A DNA stretch of 64,000 nucleotides from Streptomyces sp. NBC_00775. Its GTDB lineage: Bacteria > Actinomycetota > Actinomycetes > Streptomycetales > Streptomycetaceae. The DNA is taken from contig NZ_CP108938.1 of NCBI RefSeq assembly GCF_036347135.1, forward strand, positions 10,540,001-10,604,000, read 5' to 3'. The first letter of the stretch is position 1, and every line of letters starts with the position of its first letter. A model generated the notes under the pieces. That model did no database searches. It was given only the letters and a program-made list of their open reading frames with translations, and had not been told where the DNA came from. Below are positions 18,878 through 26,398 of this stretch, in pieces. A program made the translations under genes and the position numbers.

Positions 18878-18913
18878 GATGCTCTCTCAGGTCGCGTCGG
18901 ATCTGGCGTGGTG

Positions 18914-19321
18914 TCAGGGGTGGGTACGGGCGTTGGCGCGCGGTCCGTTGTACTCGTCGTCCGAGACGTGCTCGAGCCAGGTGGCGTCGTCCGTCTCCCA
19001 CAGGGCGAGGTGGGTCATGAACTGGTCGGGCGCGGCACTGTCCCAGTGCTGCTCACCCGGAGGCGTGTGGATGACGTCTCCGGGGTGGGCCTCGATGATG
19101 TTGCCGCCAAGGGACTGCACCAGCGCGATGCCCTCGACGATGTAGAGGGTCTGGCCCAGGCCGTGGGAGTGCCAGGCGGTGCGGGCGCCAGGAGTGAAAC
19201 GGACCATGTTGGCCCGCATCGGAGAGGGCTCCTCGCCACGGTGGATCACGTCGGCGTAGGCGTCTCCGGTGAACCATTCGGCAGGCAGCTTCACGGTCGG
19301 AGGCTGCTTCAGCAGTTCCAT
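18914..19321 (-). CDS. cupin-domain protein
   Basis: This 135-residue single-domain cupin has motif 1 RTAWHSHGLGQTLYIVEG with metal-binding His/Glu positions, and motif 2 HPGDVIHTPPGEQHW. Proteins like this often sit next to carboxymuconolactone-decarboxylase-like genes, as here (31 bp downstream of one), and may be small isomerases or carry out ring-modifying steps. No substrate can be assigned. It is complete and part of the seven-gene minus-strand run 19685-14314. Confidence 0.88.
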   Translation of the reverse strand: MELLKQPPTVKLPAEWFTGDAYADVIHRGEEPSPMRANMVRFTPGARTAWHSHGLGQTLYIVEGIALVQSLGGNIIEAHPGDVIHTPPGEQHWDSAAPDQFMTHLALWETDDATWLEHVSDDEYNGPRANARTHP

Positions 19322-19352
19322 GGTGTGTCTTTCCCTTGATGGGGGCGGTACC

Positions 19353-19685
19353 TCAGCCCGACTGCTCCGACTTCTCCACGATCGCCTTGAGCTGGGTCAC
19401 CGCGGTCATCGCGTTGGGCCATCCGGCGTAGAAGGCCAGATGGGTGAGGGCCTCCACCAGCTCGTCCTTGGTCACGCCGTTCTCCAGCGCCTTGCCGAGG
19501 TGGAAGCCGAGCTGGTCGTTGCGGTACAAGGCGGCCAGAGCGGTGACGGTGACCAGGCTGCGGTCTCGCGGGGACAGACCCGGTCGCTCCCAGATGTCAC
19601 CGAACAGGACCGTGTCGGTCACCTCGGCAAGCTTCGGGGCGAATTCCTGGATCGCCGGCGGTGCGAACTTCTTCCGCTCGGTCAT
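19353..19685 (-). CDS. carboxymuconolactone decarboxylase (AhpD-like) family protein
   Basis: This 110-residue all-helical protein has the family core RDRSLVTVTALAALYRNDQL, then HLGKALENGVTKDELVEALTHLAFYAGWPNA. There is no CxxC pair, so it is not a peroxidase-type AhpD. It resembles gamma-carboxymuconolactone decarboxylase relatives that accompany cupins and dehydrogenases. The ATG at 19685 follows AAGGAG. It is the first gene of the run and divergent from the MmyB-type regulator at 19960; the operator-like sites B1/B2 lie in between. Confidence 0.88.
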   Translation of the reverse strand: MTERKKFAPPAIQEFAPKLAEVTDTVLFGDIWERPGLSPRDRSLVTVTALAALYRNDQLGFHLGKALENGVTKDELVEALTHLAFYAGWPNAMTAVTQLKAIVEKSEQSG

Positions 19686-19873
19686 GGGATGGTGCTCCTT
19701 GCGTGTTCAGGGATTAGGGTGGCCCGGCCTACGGTCGGGAGCTGTGTCATATTCGCAAACCAATTCCGAACTCAGCGTTTGACAGCCTGCCTTTTCGGTT
19801 GAAGGCTTTCCGCGGGCCGACCGCGCTCGCCGACCCCGTCTTCGACCCTGCCACCATCGCGTGAGCGCGCAAT

Positions 19874-19923
19874 GGGGAGAATTCCACCCCGGGCAAGGCT
19901 TATCCAGGGAAGAATCCTTCCCC
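19874..19923. promoter_or_regulatory. operator-like sites B1 and B2
   Basis: B2 (19907-19923) reads GGGAAGAATCCTTCCCC, the reverse complement of the shared GGGGAAGGATTCTTCCC motif. B1 (19874-19890), GGGGAGAATTCCACCCC, is a weaker relative. B2 ends 36 bp before the regulator ATG at 19960, so autoregulation and control of the divergent operon are both possible. Confidence 0.65.
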
Positions 19924-19959
19924 CCCTCGTCAGGACGGGGCGGTGCGAGACTGGTCGGC

Positions 19960-20829
19960 ATGACCAGCGACGCGCACGTGAACGAGCTGGGAGCATTTCT
20001 CAAGGAGCGGCGGGCCGAGTTGAGTCCGCGCACCGTCGGTCTGCCCGACACCGGTGGCCCGCGACGTGTGCCCGGCCTGCGCAGGGAGGAGGTCGCCCTG
20101 CTCGCGGCCGTCAGCTCCGGCTACTACACACGGCTGGAGCAGGGACGTATCCAGCCCTCTGCGCCGGTGCTGGCGGCTCTCGTCAGGGTCCTGCACCTGA
20201 ACAACGACCAGCGGGACCAACTCTTCGAGCTGGCCGGTCGCCAGGCGGCTCGCCCGCGCCGTCAGGCCGCACAGAAGGTGCAACCGCAGCTGCGTCGCCT
20301 GCTCGACGATCTCACCGCGACCCCCAGCGTGGTGATCGGTCGCCGCATGGACATCCTGGCCTGGAACTCTCTGGCGGCCGCTCTCTTCACTGACTTCCGT
20401 CGCGTCCCGGAGAAACGGCGCAACTACGTCCGGCTGCTCTTCACCGAGCCCGCCTTCCGCGATCTCTACGTCGACTGGAGTACGGTCGCCCGGAGCTGCG
20501 TCGCGCAACTGCGCCTGCTGGCCGCCCGGTGTCCTGGGGAACCCGGATTGACGGCGCTTGTCGGCGAGTTGTCGGTGGCGGACGCCGACTTCCGGCAGTG
20601 GTGGGCAGGCCGCCACCTGGCCGGCCTGCGGGTGGGCGCCAAGAAGCTGCGCCACCCGGTCGTCGGCGACCTCACGCTCGACTGGGACAGCCTGACCTGC
20701 TCGGCCGACCCCACGCAGCAGTTGGTGATCCTGACCGCGGAGCCCGGGACGCGGTCCCATGACGGACTGCGCTTCTTGGCGTCGTGGACTGCCGATCCGT
20801 ACGAGCCGGAACGGGATGTGACAGCTTGA
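19960..20829 (+). CDS. XRE regulator with MmyB-type ligand-binding domain (copy 2)
   Basis: This 289-residue regulator has its HTH at residues ~8-75 (ELGAFLKERRAELSP, RRVPGLRREEVALLAAVS, YYTRLEQGRIQPS). The MmyB-like ligand-binding domain follows (IGRRMDILAWNSLAAAL, RNYVRLLFTEP, LRHPVVGDLTLDWD). The ATG at 19960 (MTSDAHVNELG) matches the paralogues; the frame upstream crosses the operator motif and is not coding. It is divergent from the seven-gene redox run and convergent with copy 3. Confidence 0.92.
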   Translation: MTSDAHVNELGAFLKERRAELSPRTVGLPDTGGPRRVPGLRREEVALLAAVSSGYYTRLEQGRIQPSAPVLAALVRVLHLNNDQRDQLFELAGRQAARPRRQAAQKVQPQLRRLLDDLTATPSVVIGRRMDILAWNSLAAALFTDFRRVPEKRRNYVRLLFTEPAFRDLYVDWSTVARSCVAQLRLLAARCPGEPGLTALVGELSVADADFRQWWAGRHLAGLRVGAKKLRHPVVGDLTLDWDSLTCSADPTQQLVILTAEPGTRSHDGLRFLASWTADPYEPERDVTA

Positions 20830-20836
20830 GTGGCAC

Positions 20837-20960
20837 TCAGAAGGTCAGGACTCGCTCGCCGGGACCGTCGAAGCCGCGCAGCGTCACCACAGGGCCGCCG
20901 CCCCGGACGGCCCGAGCGGTGAGAGCGCCGAGCAGCGCCCCGTCGAGGAGCCCCTCGACG
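20837..20960 (-). pseudogene. fragment of a quinone-oxidoreductase-like (MDR) gene
   Basis: The minus-strand frame reads VEGLLDGALLGALTARAV, then GGPVVTLRGFDGPGE and a stop. This matches the segment after the Rossmann motif in NADP-dependent quinone oxidoreductases. Both ends of the gene are missing. It lies between the two convergent MmyB-type regulators, suggesting that a regulated oxidoreductase was lost here. Confidence 0.45.
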
Positions 20961-21008
20961 CGTCGGGAACTTCCGCGCGTACCCGGTCCGGGTCCCCGAC
21001 CAGGGGGC

Positions 21009-21881
21009 TCACCCGAAGGAGCCGGATGCCGTCCGCTTCTGGTCCGCTGCCCAGGATGCCAGCAGACGCAACCCGTCGTGCGAAGGGGAACCGGGTGCTG
21101 CGGTCCACACGATGATGTGCTGCTCGGGATCCGTGGCACAGGTGAGCGTGTCCCAGTCGAGCGTCAGCTCCCCGACCACCGGGTGACGAAGCTTCTTGGT
21201 GCCCTTGCCCCGCGTGGCGACGTCGTGCTCGGTCCACCACTGCCGGAACTGCGCGTCGCGGGCAGAGAGTTCCTCGACCAGATCGGTGAGGCGCTGGTCG
21301 CCGGGGTAGCGCGCACTCTGCATGCGCAGCTGGGCGATGGCCAGACGGGTGACCTCTTCCCAGTCCGCGTACAGCTCGCGCATCCAGGGTTCGGCGAACA
21401 GCAGCCGGACGAACACGCGCTCCTGCTCCGGGTAGCGCCCGAAATCGGTCCACAGGGCGGCGGCGAGCTGGTTCCAGGCCAGGATGTCGGTCCGCCGACC
21501 GATCACGAACGCCGGAGTGGCGGTGAGATCGTCCAGCATGCGTAGTAGTTGGGTGTCCACCTGCTGGCGCTCGCCTGCCCTGGGCGTGCGCACCGTCTCC
21601 TTCGCCGCGAGCTCGAACATGTAGGTGCGCTGGTCCTCGTTGAGGCGGAGCACTTGGGCGACCTCGTTCAGCAGGGGACCCGACGCCTGGAGACGGCCCT
21701 GCTCGATCCGCGCGTAGTACTCGGTGCTGATCGCGGCCAGAAGGGCCACTTCCTCGCGGCGCAGACCGCGCACACGCCGCCGTTGGCCGCCGCGCATGCC
21801 GACCTCCTCGGGGCTGAGCTCGGCACGGCGGGCCTTGAGGAACTCTCCCAGCTCGTTCAGGTGCGCTTTGCGGTTCATCAT
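21009..21881 (-). CDS. XRE regulator with MmyB-type ligand-binding domain (copy 3)
   Basis: This 290-residue regulator has the same architecture as copies 1 and 2: HTH with ELGEFLKARRAELSP, RRVRGLRREEVALLAAIS and YYARIEQGRLQAS; then the ligand-binding domain with IGRRTDILAWNQLAAAL, VFVRLLFAEP and LRHPVVGELTLDWD. The start at 21881 is an ATG pair. The shared motif (site C) lies 34 bp upstream, nearly the same spacing as in copy 2, which favours autoregulation. Its likely targets are its own promoter and the DJ-1/SnoaL pair. Confidence 0.93.
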   Translation of the reverse strand: MMNRKAHLNELGEFLKARRAELSPEEVGMRGGQRRRVRGLRREEVALLAAISTEYYARIEQGRLQASGPLLNEVAQVLRLNEDQRTYMFELAAKETVRTPRAGERQQVDTQLLRMLDDLTATPAFVIGRRTDILAWNQLAAALWTDFGRYPEQERVFVRLLFAEPWMRELYADWEEVTRLAIAQLRMQSARYPGDQRLTDLVEELSARDAQFRQWWTEHDVATRGKGTKKLRHPVVGELTLDWDTLTCATDPEQHIIVWTAAPGSPSHDGLRLLASWAADQKRTASGSFG

Positions 21882-21914
21882 CTCCAGCGTCGCACAGAGG
21901 TCAGGCGTTGTGAG

Positions 21915-21930
21915 GGGGAAGGATTCTTCC
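21915..21930. promoter_or_regulatory. operator-like site C
   Basis: GGGGAAGGATTCTTCC, the best match to the shared motif, lies 34 bp upstream of the copy 3 regulator start and overlaps where its promoter should be. It is preceded by TGTGAG, as at site D. Confidence 0.65.
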
Positions 21931-21995
21931 TACGTTGCGTTCGACCAGCGTGGGCAAATCATGCGTTTCGACGTTTGTATCCGCATGTGACGAGA

Positions 21996-22040
21996 CTCGG
22001 CGGCCGGGTCGCGCCTGGTGAGCGCGACCCGGCCGCCGAG
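21996..22040 (-). terminator. strong hairpin after DJ-1-like gene
   Basis: A perfect 19-bp stem (21996-22014 with 22022-22040) closes a 7-nt loop, 28 bp past the stop of the minus-strand DJ-1-like gene. It separates that gene from the copy 3 regulator. Confidence 0.8.
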
Positions 22041-22068
22041 TGAGCGCACCGCTGGGACGTCTGGGTCG

Positions 22069-22767
22069 TCAGCCCAGTGCCTTGAGCAGCTCCTGGGCGA
22101 GTGCAACCGCCGAGCCAGGGTTCTGGCCGGTGAACAGGGTGCGGTCGACCTCGACGTGCGGGGTGAACGGCTCGGCCTCGCGGTAATCCGCCTTGAGCTC
22201 GCCGACGAGGCGGTCCTGCAGCAGCCACTTCGCGCGGTCCGCGAGACCGTTCTGCTTTTCCTCAGCGTTGGAGAGGCCGGTCAGGCGGTAGCCGGTGAAC
22301 GGGGACGTCCCGTCCGCACCGATGGTGGCCAGGAGCGCCGCGGGGCCGTGGCACACCAGGGACACCGGCTTGCCAGAGGCGAGCCATTCGGTGAGCAGCT
22401 TGCCGGACGCGGCGTCGTCGGGCAGGTCCTCCATCGGGCCCCAGCCGCCGGGGTAGAACACGGCGACGTAGTCGTCGATGTTCACGTCCTCGATGCGCAT
22501 CGGATGCGCCAGCTCGGTGGCCTCGCGCAGCGCGGTCCGCATGCGCTCGGCGCCTTCCTCGCCGCCGTTGAACTCCGGGCTGAGGCTGAGCGCGTCCGCC
22601 GTGGGCGGCACGCCTGCCGGCGTGGCGGCGGCGATCTCGTACCCGGCCTCCTTGAAGACCTGGTACGGGCCGAGCGCTTCTTCGGCCCAGAAGCCGGCGG
22701 GCTGCCGGGTTCCGTCGGCCAGCGTCCAGTGGTCGGACGCGGTGATCACGAAGAGGGTCTTCGCCAT
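22069..22767 (-). CDS. DJ-1/PfpI (type 1 glutamine amidotransferase-like) protein
   Basis: This 232-residue protein has the DJ-1/PfpI fold with the nucleophile-elbow cysteine in SLVCHGPAALL and an upstream glutamate-containing strand (AVFYPGGWGPMEDLP). It resembles the ThiJ/Hsp31-like group active on glyoxals or with chaperone or deglycase activity; the exact role cannot be told. The start at 22767 (MAKTLFVITASDHW) matches the family; the longer upstream frame is leader. It lies 20 bp after the SnoaL-like gene and forms an operon with it. Confidence 0.9.
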   Translation of the reverse strand: MAKTLFVITASDHWTLADGTRQPAGFWAEEALGPYQVFKEAGYEIAAATPAGVPPTADALSLSPEFNGGEEGAERMRTALREATELAHPMRIEDVNIDDYVAVFYPGGWGPMEDLPDDAASGKLLTEWLASGKPVSLVCHGPAALLATIGADGTSPFTGYRLTGLSNAEEKQNGLADRAKWLLQDRLVGELKADYREAEPFTPHVEVDRTLFTGQNPGSAVALAQELLKALG

Positions 22768-22787
22768 GGGGGTCTCCCGGTGCTGGA

Positions 22788-23180
22788 TCAGCCCTTGAGG
22801 GCTTCCTGAAGGACGTGGCTGTCGGCGGCCTGCTGCATCCGTACGGCCTTGCCGTCGCGGATGGTCCACAGGTGGATGAAGCGGACGTCGGCCTTGTTCC
22901 CGGTCTTCGTCTCGGCGTGGTAATGCCCGTACACGAAGACGTGTCCTTGGTCGTCCGCGTAGAACTCCTCGGGCACCGCGCCGAAGGACTCGTAATTCGG
23001 CATCATCCGGCCGAAGAAGTCCTTCGCCGCACTGTCCCAGCCGTGGTACACGCCGCTGTTCGGAAAGCCCGGGGTGATGTCCCAGATGAGGTCCGGCGCC
23101 ATGATCTCGGTGGTTGCTTCCGGGGACATTCCGGATTCGTAGAGCCGGCGGATGAGGGCGATGTTCGGGGAGTCGGACAT
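22788..23180 (-). CDS. SnoaL-like (NTF2-fold) protein
   Basis: This 130-residue NTF2-like protein starts MSDSPNIALIRRLYESGMS and has the family strands MAPDLIWDITPGFP, EEFYADDQGHVFVYGHYHA and VRFIHLWTIRDGKAV. It is complete, unlike the SnoaL-like protein at 17410. Such proteins can be hydrolases, isomerases or binding proteins. The ATG at 23180 follows GGAG. It is first in an operon with the DJ-1-like gene and has operator site D about 120 bp upstream. Confidence 0.87.
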   Translation of the reverse strand: MSDSPNIALIRRLYESGMSPEATTEIMAPDLIWDITPGFPNSGVYHGWDSAAKDFFGRMMPNYESFGAVPEEFYADDQGHVFVYGHYHAETKTGNKADVRFIHLWTIRDGKAVRMQQAADSHVLQEALKG

Positions 23181-23300
23181 AGTTCTCTCCTTGCGGAGGC
23201 GCATCAGATGGAGGCCCGGAAACGGCGCATGGTCGCGCGGCTTGTCGCATGTCGTGCTCGCCGCGTGATGAAGCATTGCATCGGAAGGACGCGGTGTGAG

Positions 23301-23318
23301 GGGGAAGAAATTTTCCCC
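23301..23318. promoter_or_regulatory. operator-like site D
   Basis: GGGGAAGAAATTTTCCCC is a near-perfect palindrome related to sites A-C, with the same TGTGAG prefix as site C. It lies upstream of the SnoaL-like/DJ-1 operon. The rest of the 23181-23426 gap contains no gene. Confidence 0.6.
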
Positions 23319-23426
23319 GGCACGCAATGCACCGGGGATCCGGTTGATCCCTCAGCGAGAAGGAAAAAGCGCAGAATGGCGAAGCAAAAGCACGGGGGCG
23401 CTGCATTCATTATGGGAGCGCAGGGC

Positions 23427-24092
23427 TCAGCCCTCGGAGGCGTTCCACAGCTCGCTGAGTTCTGCCCAGTCCGGAGCCGGGCTCTGCAACGCGGTGGGCC
23501 CGTCGGTGGTCGACGTGCGCAGTCCGGCGAGGATCAGGTCCAGGTACCGCAGGTGGAGCGTGGTGGCGCGTTCGTCGGTGACGGGGATCCGCGCGGTGAG
23601 GTGTTCGAGCAGCAAGGGGACGTCGGCGGAAGTGAAGTCGGCGCGCAGTAAGCCCGCGCGGTGCGCGCCGTCCACCAGGTCGTCGAGGGCGGCCCGGAGC
23701 CGGCTGGAGGCGGCCACGATCTCATCGGTGGCCGGCAGTCGGCCGCCCACCAGCGGGAGCAGCGGACCGACTGCACCCTGGGCCGAGAGCGCGTTCCGCA
23801 GGAAGCGGGCGAAGGCCGCCCAAGGGTCCGGCTCCTCGGCGAGGGCTGTGCGGGCCTGGGCGACGAGCTGTTCCATCCCCATGACGCGCATCCGCTGGGC
23901 CAGCAGCTCCTTGCTGGGATAGCGGCGGTAGAGGCTGCCCATGCCGATGCCGGCCCGGCGGGCGATCTCCGAGACGGGGGCGTCCCAGCCGAGCTCGGCG
24001 AAGACTTCGCGCGCAGCCTGCATGAGGCGGGCGTCGTTGCGGTCCGCCTCCCGCCGGCGGCCGCGCGGTCTGCCGGTCTGCGTGTCACCCAT
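23427..24092 (-). CDS. TetR family regulator
   Basis: This 221-residue regulator has an N-terminal HTH (LMQAAREVFAELGWDAP, VSEIARRAGIGMGSLYRRYPSKELL) and an all-helical ligand-binding domain of the type common next to SDR and oxidoreductase genes. The start at 24092 (MGDTQTGRPRGRR) is preferred; the upstream extension overlaps the SDR gene. It follows the SDR on the same strand with only 16 bp between and is probably co-transcribed with it. The 18-bp palindrome at 24908-24925, in the SDR/oxidoreductase divergent promoter, is its likely operator. Confidence 0.9.
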   Translation of the reverse strand: MGDTQTGRPRGRRREADRNDARLMQAAREVFAELGWDAPVSEIARRAGIGMGSLYRRYPSKELLAQRMRVMGMEQLVAQARTALAEEPDPWAAFARFLRNALSAQGAVGPLLPLVGGRLPATDEIVAASSRLRAALDDLVDGAHRAGLLRADFTSADVPLLLEHLTARIPVTDERATTLHLRYLDLILAGLRTSTTDGPTALQSPAPDWAELSELWNASEG

Positions 24093-24108
24093 GGACAGGT
24101 ATCTTCCC

Positions 24109-24867
24109 CTACCGGCGTGCCACGCCGTACCCACCGTCGACGGTGAGCACCTCGCCGGTGACGAAGGCGGCTTGCTCACCGACGAGCATCGCGATCGCCC
24201 GGGCCACGTCCTCCGGCTCCGCGACCCGCCCCAGGGGGGTGTTCGCAGCCAGTCGCTGTTGGAATTCCTGCGGCATACGCGCGCTGCTCTCGGTGCGGAC
24301 GTAGCCGGGTGCCACGACGTTGACGGTGATGCCCAGCGGGCCTGCCTCGTGGGCGACGAAGCGGGCGAAGGTGTTCAGGGCGGCCTTGGCGGTGCCGTGG
24401 GCGGCCATGCCCGGGGCGGGCGGACCGTCGGCCACGGCGCTGGAGACATACACGATCCGGCCCTGCCCCTGGGTGCCCATCAGCCCCAGTGCCCCCTGGG
24501 TGAGCGTGTAGACGGATGCCAGCTCGTCCGTCACCTTCGTCCTGAAGTCGTCCCAGGCGAGGGTTTGCACCGGGGTGGGAATGAAGCGGGCACCGGCGTT
24601 GCAGACAAGAACGTCCAAGCGCCCGTCGACCGCGGAGCGCTCCAGCAGTTCGGCAGCCTGGGTGGGGTCGTACACGTCGGCCTGTACGGCGAAGGCTTCC
24701 CCGCCGTCGGCCTCGATGAGCTTGACCACCTGGTCGGCGGACTCGCGGCGGGAGAAGTAGTTGACGGCTACGCGGTAGCCGCGAGCCGCCAGTTCCCGTG
24801 ACGTGGCAGCGCCGATTCCCCGGCTGCCGCCGGTCACCAGGGCCGTGGGTTTGGTCATGGCGTTCAT
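24109..24867 (-). CDS. SDR family oxidoreductase with His in place of catalytic Tyr
   Basis: This 252-residue classical SDR has the Rossmann motif TGGSRGIGAA, the NAG motif (VCNAGA) and a serine in IVYVSSAVADG. The position of the catalytic Tyr in YxxxK reads H-G-T-A-K. Either the proton donor differs or the enzyme is altered. The C-terminal family end VLTVDGGYGVARR is intact. The ATG at 24867 follows GGGAGGA; an internal ATG at 24858 is weaker. It is divergent from the quinone-oxidoreductase-like gene at 24981 and upstream of the TetR gene. Confidence 0.88.
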   Translation of the reverse strand: MNAMTKPTALVTGGSRGIGAATSRELAARGYRVAVNYFSRRESADQVVKLIEADGGEAFAVQADVYDPTQAAELLERSAVDGRLDVLVCNAGARFIPTPVQTLAWDDFRTKVTDELASVYTLTQGALGLMGTQGQGRIVYVSSAVADGPPAPGMAAHGTAKAALNTFARFVAHEAGPLGITVNVVAPGYVRTESSARMPQEFQQRLAANTPLGRVAEPEDVARAIAMLVGEQAAFVTGEVLTVDGGYGVARR

Positions 24868-24907
24868 GTGTCCTCCCGAGTCGGTTGATCGGCTGCCCAA
24901 CTTATCG

Positions 24908-24925
24908 GAGCGGAGCGCTCCGCTC
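24908..24925. promoter_or_regulatory. 18-bp perfect palindrome, probable TetR operator
   Basis: GAGCGGAGCGCTCCGCTC lies in the 113-bp divergent promoter between the SDR (24867) and the oxidoreductase (24981). Its GGAGCGCTCC core resembles operators of TetR proteins that control similar divergent pairs. Confidence 0.7.
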
Positions 24926-24980
24926 AAAAAAGTCACCGCAATGGGGAATCGGGCCTTCCGGCACCGCGTTCTCTCCTGAC

Positions 24981-25928
24981 ATGAGCGAAGTAGTAGTAGC
25001 GCGTGCTTACGGTGGTCCCGAGGTGCTGTCGGTGATCGATGTCGCCGTAGCGGAGCCCGGGCCGGGTCAGGTGCGCATCGAGGTCCGCGCCGTCGGCGTC
25101 AACCCCTTCGACCACAAGATGTACAGCGGCGCCTTCGGAACCGATCCGGCGAACCTGCCGATGCGGCTCGGCGCCGAAGCGGCCGGTGTGGTGACCGCTG
25201 TCGGTGCCGACGCGACCGGCCCCGCCGGTCCGATCCAGATCGGCGACGAGGTGATCGTGTACCGAGCGCCCGGCGCGTACGCCGCCGAACTCATCGTCCC
25301 GGCCTCGTCGGTGGTGCCCAAGCCCGCCGCTCTCTCCTGGGAGCAGGCCGGAGGACTGATGGTCACGGGCGTCACCGCTGTGCACGTTCTCGAAGCGATC
25401 GGCCTGCGCGAGAACGATTCGGTGCTGGTCCACGGCGCGGCGGGTGGCGTCGGCCTGATGGCCGTGCAACTGGCCGTCGAGCGCGGAGCCAGGGTGCTGG
25501 GAACGGCGAGCCCGGCCAAGCACGACGTACTGCGCGACCTGGGGGCGATTCCGATCGCGTACGGGCCGGGTCTGGCGGACCGGGTGCGCGCGGCAGCACC
25601 ACAGGGAGTCCACGCGGCTGCCGACCTGGTGGGCACCGACGAGGCGGTGGACGTCTCGGTGGAGCTGGTGGCGGACCGGTCCCGTATCGCGACCGTCGCA
25701 GCGTTCGAACGCGGGGCCCGAGCCGGCATCAGGCTCCTGGGCGGCGGGCCCGGCGCGGACCCCGGCACGGAAGTCCGCGCCGCTGCGCGCCTGCAGCTCA
25801 CCGAAGCCGCGGGCGCCGGGCGACTGCGCGTCCTGATCGCCGCCAGCCATCCGTTGCGCGAAGCCGCCGCCGCGCATCGGCAGATCATGACCGGGCATAC
25901 GACGGGGAAGATCGTCCTCGTCCCGTGA
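24981..25928 (+). CDS. NADP-dependent quinone oxidoreductase-like (MDR) enzyme
   Basis: This 315-residue zinc-free MDR enzyme starts MSEVVVARAYGGPEVLSVI, with VRAVGVNPFDHKMYSGAFG in the GroES-like half, GAAGGVGLMAVQLA as the nucleotide-binding motif and the family end TGHTTGKIVLVP. It should reduce enones or quinones with NADPH. The ATG at 24981 was chosen because upstream codons lie in the promoter region. It is divergent from the SDR with a palindromic operator between. Confidence 0.92.
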   Translation: MSEVVVARAYGGPEVLSVIDVAVAEPGPGQVRIEVRAVGVNPFDHKMYSGAFGTDPANLPMRLGAEAAGVVTAVGADATGPAGPIQIGDEVIVYRAPGAYAAELIVPASSVVPKPAALSWEQAGGLMVTGVTAVHVLEAIGLRENDSVLVHGAAGGVGLMAVQLAVERGARVLGTASPAKHDVLRDLGAIPIAYGPGLADRVRAAAPQGVHAAADLVGTDEAVDVSVELVADRSRIATVAAFERGARAGIRLLGGGPGADPGTEVRAAARLQLTEAAGAGRLRVLIAASHPLREAAAAHRQIMTGHTTGKIVLVP

Positions 25929-26092
25929 CCGGGCCCCTGACTGCACCGGCACTTCGTTCGGATGGCCGTGGCCGGCCGACGCACGAGTCCTGACTCTGGT
26001 GTGCCCGTGACGTCATGACGCAGTGAGAAGAGAGAAAGGAGCGTCCGAGGCGGAAGCGGAGGGCGAAGAAGCTCTGCCCCGTTGCTCGCGGT

Positions 26093-26168
26093 GGTGGGTG
26101 ACCGCTGGAAGCTGCGGTCACCCACCTGCTTCAGGCGGCAGGGCGCGCCGTTCAGGATCCCTGCCGCC
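26093..26168. terminator. two tandem hairpins in a gene-free gap
   Basis: Hairpin 1 has 12-bp arms GGTGGGTGACCG/CGGTCACCCACC (26093-26126). Hairpin 2 has 10-bp arms GGCGGCAGGG/CCCTGCCGCC (26134-26168). They lie between the convergent oxidoreductase (plus) and MarR (minus) genes. The rest of 25929-26398 shows no gene. Confidence 0.6.
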
Positions 26169-26398
26169 CTGCGCGGACCGACCGTGCATGGACGAGATCG
26201 CCGTGCCGATGTCGACCTTGAGGCGAGGGCGGTGGACTGGTCCTCGAGCAAGTGGTCGCTGCTTACGCTGCGGGCCGATCGGTGCCGCGGTCGGCTGGAA
26301 CCCCGCCGGCGGCGGCATACGATGCGCCGGGGGAGCGGGCGGCGTGCGCCGTGCCTGGGCCACCGACGCGCCAGCCTGTCCTTGACCGGCCGACGAGC

